The notes under the pieces are model-generated. The model was not told the origin of the DNA. It saw nothing but the letters and a program-made list of their open reading frames with translations, and searched no databases. The position numbers were made by a program, and so were the translations under genes. 44,633 bases of DNA, taken from NCBI GenBank assembly GCA_017938645.1, contig JAGBBE010000053.1:1-44633 (forward strand). The letters are read 5' to 3'. The stretch's first letter is position 1. Each line of letters opens with the position of its first letter. The stretch comes from Clostridia bacterium. GTDB lineage: Bacteria; Bacillota_A; Clostridia; Christensenellales; Aristaeellaceae. Shown in pieces: positions 23,514 to 31,087 of the stretch.

Positions 23514-24218
23514 TTGCAAAAGTCACTGAAATACACCATTCGCGAAGCGCTCGTGGATACCACGCCCGTTCTGGCCGGCTATGTCGTGCTGGGAATGGGC
23601 TTTGGTATTTTGCTCTCGTCCAAGGGCTACAGCCCGCTGTGGTCGCTGGCGATGAGCCTGTTTATCTACGCAGGCAGCATGCAGTACCTGACCATTGACC
23701 TGCTCACCGGCGGCGCGTCGCTGATCACGGCGGCGCTGACGACGCTCATGGTCAATGCAAGGCATCTGTTTTACGGCGTGAGCATGATCGAAGGCTACAA
23801 GGGCATGGGCAAAAAGAAGCCCTATGCCATCTTTGCGCTGACGGACGAGACCTACTCGCTGGTCTGTCAGGATGATAAGCACCAAACCACGGAAGAGCGC
23901 CATCGCTACGCCTTCTGGGTATCCCTTCTGGATCAGTGCTACTGGGTATCGGGCAGCCTCATCGGCGCGCTGCTTGGGCAGATCATTCCCTTCAGCGTGG
24001 AGGGCATCGACTTTTCGCTCACGGCGCTGTTTGTCACGGTCTTTCTGGAGCAGTGGCTGAGCACGAAGGATCATGCGTCCGCACTCATCGGCGTGATCGC
24101 GTCGGTTTCGTGCCTTGTGATCTTCGGCGCGGATGGTTTTCTGATTCCGGCCATGATCACCATTCTCATCGCACTCACAATTCTGCGCGCGGTGCGAAAG
24201 GAGGCGCAGCCGGAATGA
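23514..24218 (+). CDS. azlC: AzlC-family branched-chain amino-acid exporter subunit
   Basis: This 234-aa integral membrane protein has the AzlC features: REALVDTTPVLAGYVVLGMGFGILL, FIYAGSMQYLTIDLL, TTLMVNARHLFYGVSM and ALTDETYSLVCQ. AzlC with AzlD exports branched-chain amino acids or analogues across the cytoplasmic membrane. It seems to start with TTG at 23514, eight bases after GGAGG, which is still inside the end of the transpeptidase gene; the next ATG would cut into the conserved N-terminus. The stop overlaps azlD. Confidence 0.9.
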   Translation: MQKSLKYTIREALVDTTPVLAGYVVLGMGFGILLSSKGYSPLWSLAMSLFIYAGSMQYLTIDLLTGGASLITAALTTLMVNARHLFYGVSMIEGYKGMGKKKPYAIFALTDETYSLVCQDDKHQTTEERHRYAFWVSLLDQCYWVSGSLIGALLGQIIPFSVEGIDFSLTALFVTVFLEQWLSTKDHASALIGVIASVSCLVIFGADGFLIPAMITILIALTILRAVRKEAQPE

Positions 24219-24538
24219 ATATCCATGCCATGCTGATTGTGGCAGTGGTGGCGCTTGTGACCATCGCGCTGCGTTTTGCGCCATTTGTGATCTTCAGCGG
24301 CACGAAAACCACGCCGCCGTTCGTTGCCTATTTGGGCAGGGTGCTGCCGTATGCCATCATGGGCATGCTGGTGGTGTACTGCCTGAGAAACACGCAGCTT
24401 GCCGCCGCTCCGCACGGCGCGCCTGAGATCATCGCCTGCGCGGTGGTCGCAGGGCTGCATCTGTGGAAGCGTTCGACGCTTCTGTCCATCGTGGGCGGCA
24501 CGGTGTGCTACATGCTGCTTGTGCAGCTCGTATTCTGA
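24215..24538 (+). CDS. azlD: AzlD-family branched-chain amino-acid exporter subunit
   Basis: A 107-aa membrane protein with about four hydrophobic helices and the AzlD signature of RFAPFVIF, YLGRVLPYAIMGMLVVYCL and KRSTLLSIVGGTVCYMLL. It begins with ATG inside the azlC stop (ATGA, 24215-24218) and has AAAGGAGG upstream. It is the small partner needed by AzlC. Confidence 0.9.
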   Translation: MNIHAMLIVAVVALVTIALRFAPFVIFSGTKTTPPFVAYLGRVLPYAIMGMLVVYCLRNTQLAAAPHGAPEIIACAVVAGLHLWKRSTLLSIVGGTVCYMLLVQLVF

Positions 24539-24558
24539 CAAAAAGGGAGGCGAAGGGC

Positions 24559-25101
24559 TTGAAGAAGCTGCGCCGGTTTATCTGGTATCTGGCCAGCAGG
24601 CTTTTGCTGATTCTGATCATCGTGAGCCTGTGCGTGGTCACGCTTTACTACGCCATGAACGCCACCAACATCTACATTGTTCTCAAGGACGGCATGGCCA
24701 AGCGCGCGCAGGTCATTATGATGAATGAAAGCGCCAACGACCTGACCAAGTTCTTTCAGGGCAGCTATCTGCAGCGCGATGAAAACCTGCAGCTGGCCAT
24801 TGCCGGAAAAAGCCCGTACACCTACTACACCGTGCGCGGCATCGACCATCGCCTCAAGATGACGTGGATGTGGTGTTGGCCGTGGGAATCCACGGCGAGG
24901 GTCACCTTTGTGGAGACCATCCCGCGCATCGACGGACGCGTGAGCGGCAAGCATTCCGAAAGCGCCAAAGCGCTCTACGGCGAGGACTATCAGTCGCCGC
25001 CCAGGTGGCAGGGCGGACGCTACACCGCCACGCTGGTCAAGGAAAACGGCCAGTGGCATATCCGCTCGATTGCACTGGTGGAACTGGTAAACGAGGAGTA
25101 A
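24559..25101 (+). CDS. Membrane-anchored protein of unknown function, 180 aa
   Basis: The likely start is TTG at 24559, eight bases after GGGAGG (24545-24550); it gives MKKLRRFIWYLASRLLL. A single hydrophobic helix covers about residues 8-31, so the rest should face outside. The outer part contains DLTKFFQGSYLQRDENL, YTYYTVRGIDHRLKMTWMWCWPWES (Trp-rich) and ends with KENGQWHIRSIALVELVNEE, which looks like the last strands of a small NTF2-like or lumenal beta fold. I do not recognise the family. It lies between azlD and trmO in the same run, spaced by 20 and 3 bases. Confidence 0.75.
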   Translation: MKKLRRFIWYLASRLLLILIIVSLCVVTLYYAMNATNIYIVLKDGMAKRAQVIMMNESANDLTKFFQGSYLQRDENLQLAIAGKSPYTYYTVRGIDHRLKMTWMWCWPWESTARVTFVETIPRIDGRVSGKHSESAKALYGEDYQSPPRWQGGRYTATLVKENGQWHIRSIALVELVNEE

Positions 25102-25104
25102 TCC

Positions 25105-25788
25105 ATGACCTACGAGATGAAAGTGATCGCCCGCATTCAGAGCGATTTTGACACCAAGTTCGGCGTTCCGCGCCAGAGCGGACTGGTCAAAAGCGCACTG
25201 TCGCGCATCGTGTTTGAGGAGGAATACCGCAATCCCGACGCGCTGCGCGGCATGGAGGGATTCAGCCATCTGTGGCTGATCTGGGTGTTTTCCGAAGCGG
25301 TTCGAGAAGACTGGTCGCCCACAGTGCGTCCTCCGCGCCTTGGCGGCAACACGCGCATGGGCGTTTTTGCCACACGCTCGCCGTTCAGGCCCAATGCCAT
25401 CGGGCTTTCCTCAGTGGAGATTGACCGGGTGGAAAACGATCCGGCTCTGGGCCCGGTGATCTGGGTGCGCGGCGCGGATCTGATGAACGGAACGCCCATT
25501 CTGGATCTGAAACCCTATTTGCCGTATACCGACAGCCATCCCGAAGCCATGGGCGGCTTTGCCTTCGGCCCGGGCGAGGGCGCGGTGGAGGTGGAGATTG
25601 CGGAAAGCTGGCTTGCGATGATCCCGGAAGAGAAAAGGGAGGCGCTCAGGGAAGTGCTTTCGCAGGACCCACGCCCCGGCTATCAGCGCGAGGACGGCCG
25701 CCGCTACGGCATATCCTTTGCAGGCTTTGATGTACGCTTCACTGTAACGGGCAGTGTGCTTACGGTATGTGAAATTGTGTCCCGATAA
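25105..25788 (+). CDS. trmO: tRNA (N6-threonylcarbamoyladenosine(37)-N6)-methyltransferase TrmO
   Basis: This 227-aa protein matches the TsaA/YaeB family: VIARIQSDFDTKFGVPRQSGL, LRGMEGFSHLWLIWVF, VRPPRLGGNTRMGVFATRSPFRPNAIGLS and ILDLKPYLPYTDSHPEA. TrmO uses S-adenosylmethionine to methylate t6A37 in tRNAs reading ACY codons. Length and C-terminal RPGYQREDGRRYGISFAGFDVRF are typical. It starts three bases after the previous stop. It closes this run of genes. Confidence 0.92.
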   Translation: MTYEMKVIARIQSDFDTKFGVPRQSGLVKSALSRIVFEEEYRNPDALRGMEGFSHLWLIWVFSEAVREDWSPTVRPPRLGGNTRMGVFATRSPFRPNAIGLSSVEIDRVENDPALGPVIWVRGADLMNGTPILDLKPYLPYTDSHPEAMGGFAFGPGEGAVEVEIAESWLAMIPEEKREALREVLSQDPRPGYQREDGRRYGISFAGFDVRFTVTGSVLTVCEIVSR

Positions 25789-25803
25789 CTGCACATGTTC
25801 AAA

Positions 25804-25864
25804 CCCTCCTCATAGGATGGAAGCGCAGGTTGTTTTGCCTGCGATTACCAGAACCTGAGGAGGG
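25804..25864 (+). promoter_or_regulatory. Leader hairpin that can mask the ribosome binding site of the 25872 gene
   Basis: CCCTCCTCA (25804-25812) is the exact complement of TGAGGAGGG (25856-25864), which holds the Shine-Dalgarno site. Between them is a smaller CGCAGG / CCTGCG hairpin (25824-25843). Confidence 0.6.
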
Positions 25865-25871
25865 CTTTCCT

Positions 25872-26390
25872 ATGGGAAATGAAGAATATTTCGATTTCGG
25901 CCCCGCCATTCGTATGGGCGGACGCAGCCATCATCATGATTCCGGCGAGTGGAACAACGGCGACGCCTGCGAGCGTGCTGCTTCCAATGTCCAAACCACC
26001 GACTGCGTGGAGGGTGAAACGCATGTCTTCTATGAGACCTGCGACAGCGCCAAGGAAGTGACCGTCACCTCCGAATGCCGCAACGAGGACAGTCTTGGAC
26101 GCATGATGGACGTGACGATGCGGCTGTGCAATGTCTGTCCCGGACGCCGCTGCGCCGTGGGCGTGCACCTGACCGAGATGGACGAAAACGGCAGCGAATA
26201 CGAGCGAGGCTTCCGTTCCATCACCGTGCCTGCGCACAATTATTCCACCAACCGCGACATCGAGCTGCCTGCGCTGCGCTTTGTGATGCCGGAGGACGTG
26301 AGCGTTGCGGGCAATGGCTGCCGCCGTCACTTCGTGGTGCGCACCACCAATCACTATATGGAGGAACCTGCCGGCTGCCGCAGGTGCTGA
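25872..26390 (+). CDS. Cys-rich protein of unknown function, 172 aa
   Basis: The start at 25872 is seven bases after GAGGAGGG. The N-terminus has MGGRSHHHDSGEWNN. A domain with LCNVCPGRRCAVGVHLTEMDENGSEYERGFRSITVPAHNYS, then LRFVMPEDVSVAGNGCRRHFVV follows, and the protein ends AGCRRC. It has about a dozen Cys and no signal peptide or membrane helix. From memory, a clostridial family shares the core CPxxRxAVxVxLTExDxxGxEYxRGxxxxTxPAHN; its function is unknown to me. Many Cys without export suggests either metal binding or a spore-coat-like crosslinked protein, but that is inference. It has its own leader hairpin and terminator. Confidence 0.8.
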   Translation: MGNEEYFDFGPAIRMGGRSHHHDSGEWNNGDACERAASNVQTTDCVEGETHVFYETCDSAKEVTVTSECRNEDSLGRMMDVTMRLCNVCPGRRCAVGVHLTEMDENGSEYERGFRSITVPAHNYSTNRDIELPALRFVMPEDVSVAGNGCRRHFVVRTTNHYMEEPAGCRRC

Positions 26391-26394
26391 ACTG

Positions 26395-26428
26395 AAAAAA
26401 GCCTCCGTCTGAAAAGACGGAGGCTCAC
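26395..26428. terminator. Bidirectional terminator
   Basis: GCCTCCGTC / GACGGAGGC, loop of six, with AAAAAA before and CACTTTT after. It separates two converging genes. Confidence 0.85.
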
Positions 26429-26431
26429 TTT

Positions 26432-27229
26432 TCATTTCAGCGATGCAAGGAACGTATCGAGATTGCGCCAGAGGATTTTGTCCTGCTCCTCCTGCGTCAG
26501 CGGAAGGCTCAGGAAACGTTCGATTTCGGCCTTGGGCTCCCACATGGGATAGTCGGTGCCGAAGAACACGCGGTCCGTGCCGTAGCGGCGGATGACGTCG
26601 GCAGCCTCGTCCTTTTCGATGGCGTAGAGGCTGGAGGAGGTGTCCACCCATACGCCGGGACGGCCCGCCAGCAGGTTCCATGCCTCCGTCCAAACCGACC
26701 AGCCGCCCAGATGCGCGCAGATCACCTTGAGCTCCGGCACCTGATCCAGCACGCGCGCCATGCGCACAGGCTGGCTGTAAGGGTGACGCTTGTCGCCGGT
26801 GTGGATGATGGCAGGCAGATTGCGTTCGGCCATGGCGCGGAACATGTTCACCGCCTTGGGATCGTCCAGACAGAAATGCTGGAAGTCCGGGTGCAGCTTC
26901 ACACCCATCAGGCCGTTTTCACGGAAGCGGTCGAATTCCTGCTCCACCTGATCATATTCCGGATGCATGGTGCCAAAGACGACCAGCTTTTCCGGATCGC
27001 TTTTTCCGCAGGCGATGAGGTAGTTGTTGATGGATACGACCCGGTTGGGCGTGACGGCGGCGGAGTGAATGACAAAGCGGGAAATGCCGGCGGCGGTTCC
27101 GTAATGCACAAGGTCGGAAAGTGTGCCGGACATGCACATGGGAATCTGGTAAAACTCGCCGATGGTTTCGGCGGCATGGTGGGCAATGGCATCGGGATAG
27201 ACATGACAGTGAACGTCGTAGATCGTCAT
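26432..27229 (-). CDS. Amidohydrolase-family protein (amidohydrolase 2 / ACMSD-like)
   Basis: A 265-aa TIM-barrel metal hydrolase with YDVHCHVYP (first HxH), GVKLHPDFQHF, PAIIHTGDKRHPYS, VICAHLGGWSVW and FFGTDYPMWEP (metal Asp). These are typical of amidohydrolase 2 proteins, which hydrolyse or decarboxylate small ring acids. Starts at 27229 with GAGG about eight bases upstream. It stands where sigG usually follows sigE, 69 bases after the sigE stop. No neighbour suggests a substrate. Confidence 0.85.
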   Translation of the reverse strand: MTIYDVHCHVYPDAIAHHAAETIGEFYQIPMCMSGTLSDLVHYGTAAGISRFVIHSAAVTPNRVVSINNYLIACGKSDPEKLVVFGTMHPEYDQVEQEFDRFRENGLMGVKLHPDFQHFCLDDPKAVNMFRAMAERNLPAIIHTGDKRHPYSQPVRMARVLDQVPELKVICAHLGGWSVWTEAWNLLAGRPGVWVDTSSSLYAIEKDEAADVIRRYGTDRVFFGTDYPMWEPKAEIERFLSLPLTQEEQDKILWRNLDTFLASLK

Positions 27230-27298
27230 GAAAGCGCCTCAATTCAGAAAAATCGCCTTCTATTGTAAGACTGCGTTATTTTTCTGTCAAGAAGGAGC

Positions 27299-28012
27299 TT
27301 ATCCGATGCGCTTGAGCTCGGTGTTCAGACGTGAAAGAATGCGTTTTTCCAGCCGGGAGATATAACTCTGCGAGATGCCCAGCAGATCAGCGACCTCCTT
27401 CTGGGTGCGCTCGCGATGGCCGCCCAAACCGAACCGGAGCATAATGATCTGCCGTTCGCGCTCGCTGAGGTGCTGCAGCGCGTCGCGCAGGATCTCCCGC
27501 TCAATCTCCTGGTCGAGGTTCACCGAAACCGTGTCCGGCCTTGTGCCGAGCACGTCGCTTAAAAGCAGCTCGTTTCCGTCCCAGTCGGTTTTAAGCGGCT
27601 CGTCGAGGCTCACTTCGAGCCGGAGTTTGCTGGTTTTGCGCAGAAACATCAGGATCTCGTTTTCGATGCAGCGGCTGGCGTAAGTCGCCATTTTGATCTT
27701 TTTTTCCGCATCGAAGGTGCTGACTGCCTTGATCAGGCCGATGGTTCCAATGGAGATGAGATCCTCCAGCGGAATGCCGGTGTTTTCAAACCGGCGCGCG
27801 ATGAACACCACCAGCCGAAGATTGTGCTCAATGAGTGTTTTGCGTGCGTCCTCGTCATCGGTTTTGAGCCTGAGCGCCAGTTCGCGCTCTTCCTCAGGCG
27901 CAAGCGGCGGCGGGAGTGGGTCGGGGCCGCCGATGTAGAACAGCTCCTGCGGAAACAGGCGCATCAGTAGCCGCTGAAAGGCGAGATGGAGTCCTTCAGG
28001 CTGATGATTCAT
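27299..28012 (-). CDS. sigE: Mother-cell sporulation sigma factor SigE (as pro-SigE)
   Basis: This 237-aa protein starts with a pro-sequence with [23 protein letters not shown], the region cut by SpoIIGA in pro-sigma-E. Region 2 ([61 protein letters not shown]) and region 4 ([17 protein letters not shown]...[27 protein letters not shown]) follow. It directs early mother-cell transcription. The upstream gene is its activating protease, 17 bases away. sigG does not follow it here. Confidence 0.95.
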   Translation of the reverse strand: MNHQPEGLHLAFQRLLMRLFPQELFYIGGPDPLPPPLAPEEERELALRLKTDDEDARKTLIEHNLRLVVFIARRFENTGIPLEDLISIGTIGLIKAVSTFDAEKKIKMATYASRCIENEILMFLRKTSKLRLEVSLDEPLKTDWDGNELLLSDVLGTRPDTVSVNLDQEIEREILRDALQHLSERERQIIMLRFGLGGHRERTQKEVADLLGISQSYISRLEKRILSRLNTELKRIG

Positions 28013-28029
28013 ATGAACCTCCTATGATG

Positions 28030-28806
28030 TCAGGATGATAAGGCCTCTTTGGGAAGGGCGGACATGGGCACCAGCGCCTGCGCGCCGCTGTAGTCGCATC
28101 CGGCCACAGCCACCAGAAGCCGCGCGTCGCAGGATTTCCCATTGAGATAAATGCGGCACAGATCCGGGCGGAACATCGGAAGCAGCGCCGATCCCGCTGC
28201 CGTTCGCACGTTGAGCAGCCGGAAGCCCAGCGGCAGCAAGGTCAGATCGCTCAGGTTCTTTGCGTCGGGAAACAGCGTGCGCACGGCTTTGCGCGGAATC
28301 ACCAGCACGCCGAGCCCTGTGACGGGATCGCGCAGCAGGTTGCCGCTGTCGAGCATCGCAGGCAGAAGGATGGCGCGATCCTCCACGCGAATTTCCACCT
28401 GCCGCACATCGCACATCGCGCCCGGCAGGAGCGTGATCAGCAGATAGGCAGCCAGACTCATTCCCATCGAAACAGCCGCCGCAGCTGCGGGTGAAAGGCC
28501 GGCGTTTATCAGCGCCGTCATCGCGCCGCCCAGCAGAAAGGACGCAAAGAGCGTGGTAAGCATGCATCTCAGACACGCCGGGAACCCATGTTGACGAAAG
28601 CAAAGCGCCACGCTTCCCGGCAGTCCGGCCAGCGCAAGCAGCGGCACGGGAGACAGGCACATGGCCGAAGCCAGTCCGTTCACCGCTGCCGACAGGGATA
28701 AATCCCTCCTTCCCGGACAGGGCAGTCCGGCCAGCTTTCCGCCCAGCGGCAGCGCGCACAGGCACATGGCTGTGTTCCAGATGAGGTAACTTTCTGCGTG
28801 GATCAG
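28030..28806 (-). CDS. spoIIGA: Sporulation sigma-E factor processing peptidase SpoIIGA
   Basis: The C-terminal half holds the aspartic-protease motif AMLDSGNLLRDPVTGLGVLVIPRKAV and, later, LLPLGFRLLNVRTAAGSALLP and SGAQALVPMS, as in SpoIIGA. The N-terminal half is a membrane part with several hydrophobic helices. I place the start at CTG 28806 because AAGGAGG (28816-28822 on -) is nine bases upstream and the frame then gives IHAESYLIWNTAM, like the usual N-terminus of the family. ATG 28767 is the first regular start but lacks a ribosome site and loses the first helix. It would be 258 aa, shorter than the usual 290-310. It cleaves pro-SigE at the septum. Confidence 0.88.
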   Translation of the reverse strand: MIHAESYLIWNTAMCLCALPLGGKLAGLPCPGRRDLSLSAAVNGLASAMCLSPVPLLALAGLPGSVALCFRQHGFPACLRCMLTTLFASFLLGGAMTALINAGLSPAAAAAVSMGMSLAAYLLITLLPGAMCDVRQVEIRVEDRAILLPAMLDSGNLLRDPVTGLGVLVIPRKAVRTLFPDAKNLSDLTLLPLGFRLLNVRTAAGSALLPMFRPDLCRIYLNGKSCDARLLVAVAGCDYSGAQALVPMSALPKEALSS

Positions 28807-28830
28807 GGATAACCGCCTCCTTGTGTGGAC

Positions 28831-28886
28831 AGTATATGCCTTTGAAGGAAGAGGACATGTCGATCCGGGATGCGGAAAATGCCGAA
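28831..28886 (-). promoter_or_regulatory. Spo0A-type promoter of spoIIGA-sigE
   Basis: On -: TCGACA (28858-28863), 21 bases, TATACT (28831-28836). On + this holds TGTCGAT (28858-28864) and, 22 bases further, TGCCGAA (28880-28886); these match the 0A box TGNCGAA at 6 and 7 of 7 positions. The overlong spacer is like the B. subtilis spoIIG promoter. Confidence 0.65.
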
Positions 28887-28895
28887 AAAAGGGTA

Positions 28896-28928
28896 CAAAA
28901 AAACGAAGTCCGCTTCCTGACGGCTTCG
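28896..28928 (-). terminator. Terminator of the J-domain gene
   Basis: On -: CGAAGCCG and CGGACTTCG pair around AGGAAG with a small internal mismatch, followed by TTTTTTT. Confidence 0.75.
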
Positions 28929-28931
28929 CTT

Positions 28932-29444
28932 TTACTTTCCGAAGAGGGATTTGATTTTTCCGCCGATGGTTTTGGATTTCTTGATCGCAAGCGCTGCATC
29001 CAGCGCGCCTTCGCGGAACTGCCGGTTGTCCGGGTCGCGCCGGACGGCCTCGCGGTAGCTCTGGTGCGCGGTTTCGTACTGCTTGAGCGCCATGAGGATG
29101 TTACCCTGCATGTAATACCATTCGGCGTCCTTGCTGTCGGCGCGGCCCAGCTGCCTGAGCGCGCTTTCCAGATTGCCCTGATCAATCAGCCTCTGGGCGA
29201 AGTGCTTGGCTTCCTCCTGGGAGATCAGGTTGAATCCGACGGTTCTGCGTGAGGCGAACTTGAGCGCTGATTCATACGCCAGATTCAGTTTAATCAGCTT
29301 TTCCTGCGCGGCGCGCTGGGCGTCCGCGTCCTGAAACTGATCGGGGTGACAGCTTTTAACCATACGGCGGTAGGCGGCGCGCACTTCTTCTGCGCTTGCT
29401 CCGGGCTTTACGCCCAGAATTTCAAACGGACTTGGTTCGAACAC
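28932..29444 (-). CDS. J-domain protein with C-terminal TPR-like repeats
   Basis: This 170-aa protein has an N-terminal J domain (residues 5-62: PFEILGVKPGASAEEVRAAYRRMVKSCHPDQF with the HPD motif at 33-35). It then has helical repeats (AKHFAQRLIDQGNLESALRQLGRADSKDAEWYYMQGNILMALKQYETAHQSYREAVRRDPDN) of tetratricopeptide type. J domains stimulate the ATPase of DnaK, and TPRs bind client proteins. AGGAGG lies about eight bases before ATG 29444. It lies between murA and spoIIGA, each with its own terminator or hairpin. Confidence 0.85.
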   Translation of the reverse strand: MFEPSPFEILGVKPGASAEEVRAAYRRMVKSCHPDQFQDADAQRAAQEKLIKLNLAYESALKFASRRTVGFNLISQEEAKHFAQRLIDQGNLESALRQLGRADSKDAEWYYMQGNILMALKQYETAHQSYREAVRRDPDNRQFREGALDAALAIKKSKTIGGKIKSLFGK

Positions 29445-29480
29445 GTAGCCACCTCCTTATGTGATGGCGTAAAAGGCAAA

Positions 29481-29501
29481 CCGGGGTCGGTCAGACCCCG
29501 G
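29481..29501 (-). terminator. Hairpin after murA
   Basis: CCGGGGTC / GACCCCGG with a five-base loop; on - it runs into TTTGCCTTTT, a poor U-run. It may be a weak terminator or mRNA 3' end. Confidence 0.55.
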
Positions 29502-29519
29502 ATAGGTATTCGGCAAACA

Positions 29520-30788
29520 TTACTCAACCGGTTCGCGGCGGATGTCCGCGCCCAGCTGGCGCAGCTTTTCCTCGATTCGCTCGTAGCCGCGGTCAATATA
29601 GGAGGTCTCGTAGATTTCGGTAACGCCCTTGGCCATCAGACCGGCCACCACCAGCGCCGCGCCTGCGCGCAGGTCGGTTACGGTTACCGGCGCGCCGTAG
29701 AGCTGAGGAACGCCCTCGATGAGCGCGGTGTTGTCCACCAGCTTGAACTTTGCGCCCATGCGCCTGAGCTCGTCGAGGTACTTGAAGCGCTGCTCAAAGA
29801 TGGTTTCGCACACGGTAGAGGTGCCCTTGGCCATGCACAGAAGCGCGGTCATGGGCTGCTGCAGGTCGGTGGGGAAGCCGGGATAGACCTGCGTTTTGAT
29901 GTTGACGGCGCGCTGGTCGCCGCGCGGACGCACGCGGATGGAGTCGTCGTTTTCGGTAACGGCAACGCCCATCTCCAGCAGCTTGGCAGTGAGCGCTTCC
30001 ATATGCGTGGGAATACAGCCGTGAATGGTCACGTCGCCGCGTGTGGCGGCTGCGGCGATCATCAGGGTGCCGGTTTCGATCTGGTCGGGAATGACGGCAT
30101 AGGTGCAGCCGTGCAGCTTCTGCACGCCGCGGATGCGGATGACGTCCGTGCCTGCGCCGCGTACCCTTGCGCCCATGGAATTGAGGAAGTTGGCCAGATC
30201 AACGATATGCGGTTCCTTGGCGGCGTTGTAGATCACGGTTGTGCCTTCGGCCTTGGCGGCGGCGAGCATGATGTTGATGGTGCCGCCCACCGTGACCATA
30301 TCAAAAAAGATATCGCTGCCGATGAGGCGGCCGTCGGATCTGGCATAGACCATGCCGCCGCGGTCCTCGATCTCAGCGCCTAAAGCCTGAAAGCCCTTGA
30401 GATGCTGGTCGAAGGGACGGCTGCCGATGGTGCATCCGCCGGGATATCCCACCTCAGCGCGAGAACAGCGGCCCAGCAGCGCGCCCCACAGGTAATAGCT
30501 GGCGCGCAGACGGTTGGTGAGGGAATAGGGCACCTGATAGCCCGTGGCGGGACGCGGGTCCACCGTCATGTGATGGCCGGGCACATATTCCACCTCAGCG
30601 CCCAGAGAACGCAAAATGCGGATGAGAACATGCACGTCGTCGATATCGGGCAGATTTTCCACAGTACAGGGCTCGTCGCACAGAAGCGTCGCAGGAATCA
30701 CGGCCACAGCCGTATTCTTGCCGCCGCTTACGGTGATTTCGCCCATCAGCGGGTTTCCGCCCGTAATCAGCATTTTATCCTTGCTCAT
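29520..30788 (-). CDS. murA: UDP-N-acetylglucosamine 1-carboxyvinyltransferase
   Basis: This 422-aa protein matches MurA: ITGGNPLMGEITVSGGKNTAVAVIPATLL at the start, RASYYLWGALLGRCSRAEVGYPGGCTIGSRPFDQH with the catalytic Cys in GGCTIG, and DLRAGAALVVAGLMAKG at the end. It transfers enolpyruvate from PEP to UDP-GlcNAc, the first committed step of peptidoglycan synthesis, and Cys makes it fosfomycin-sensitive in principle. I start at 30788 (MSKDKM), which gives the usual length; ATG 30857 adds an unlikely extension. The promoter and an operator-like palindrome are upstream. Confidence 0.94.
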   Translation of the reverse strand: MSKDKMLITGGNPLMGEITVSGGKNTAVAVIPATLLCDEPCTVENLPDIDDVHVLIRILRSLGAEVEYVPGHHMTVDPRPATGYQVPYSLTNRLRASYYLWGALLGRCSRAEVGYPGGCTIGSRPFDQHLKGFQALGAEIEDRGGMVYARSDGRLIGSDIFFDMVTVGGTINIMLAAAKAEGTTVIYNAAKEPHIVDLANFLNSMGARVRGAGTDVIRIRGVQKLHGCTYAVIPDQIETGTLMIAAAATRGDVTIHGCIPTHMEALTAKLLEMGVAVTENDDSIRVRPRGDQRAVNIKTQVYPGFPTDLQQPMTALLCMAKGTSTVCETIFEQRFKYLDELRRMGAKFKLVDNTALIEGVPQLYGAPVTVTDLRAGAALVVAGLMAKGVTEIYETSYIDRGYERIEEKLRQLGADIRREPVE

Positions 30789-30844
30789 ACATACGGCCCC
30801 GAAAGGCCGGTTGACACCTCGCTTGAAGGGTAATGGGGTGTATG

Positions 30845-30891
30845 GACAATAAACCATTGTCTATTATACATGCTTTTGGGAAACTTGGCAA
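30845..30891 (-). promoter_or_regulatory. murA promoter with an operator-like palindrome
   Basis: On -: TTGCCA (30886-30891), 17 bases, TATAAT (30863-30868). Just downstream, at the expected start, GACAAT-AAACC-ATTGTC (30845-30861) is a perfect inverted repeat and may bind a repressor. Confidence 0.75.
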
Positions 30892-31087
30892 GGCGCAGTA
30901 TCTTGTGGTATGATATGACACAAACCCGGAAAGCTGACAGCATAGCAGCTCATGTGCACGGAAAAACTCATTTATGAACACAGGCGGTTCACAATGCGAT
31001 GTTTTTCCAAACATTATTCATGTCGTGTTCATGATAAGGACAAATTTTGGTGTTATCATAGGTACCGTAGTAAAGGAGGTTTCCCAC

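Noticed and set aside
25785..25820. Sigma-E or sigma-K promoter before the 25872 gene (ATA ... CATAGGAT)
   Set aside because: The spacer is too long for sigma-E and the -10 matches only partly, so I do not call it.
31015..31045. TCATG-TCGTGTT-CATGA palindrome before htrA as regulator site
   Set aside because: The stem is short and I could not place a convincing promoter next to it, so the evidence is too weak.
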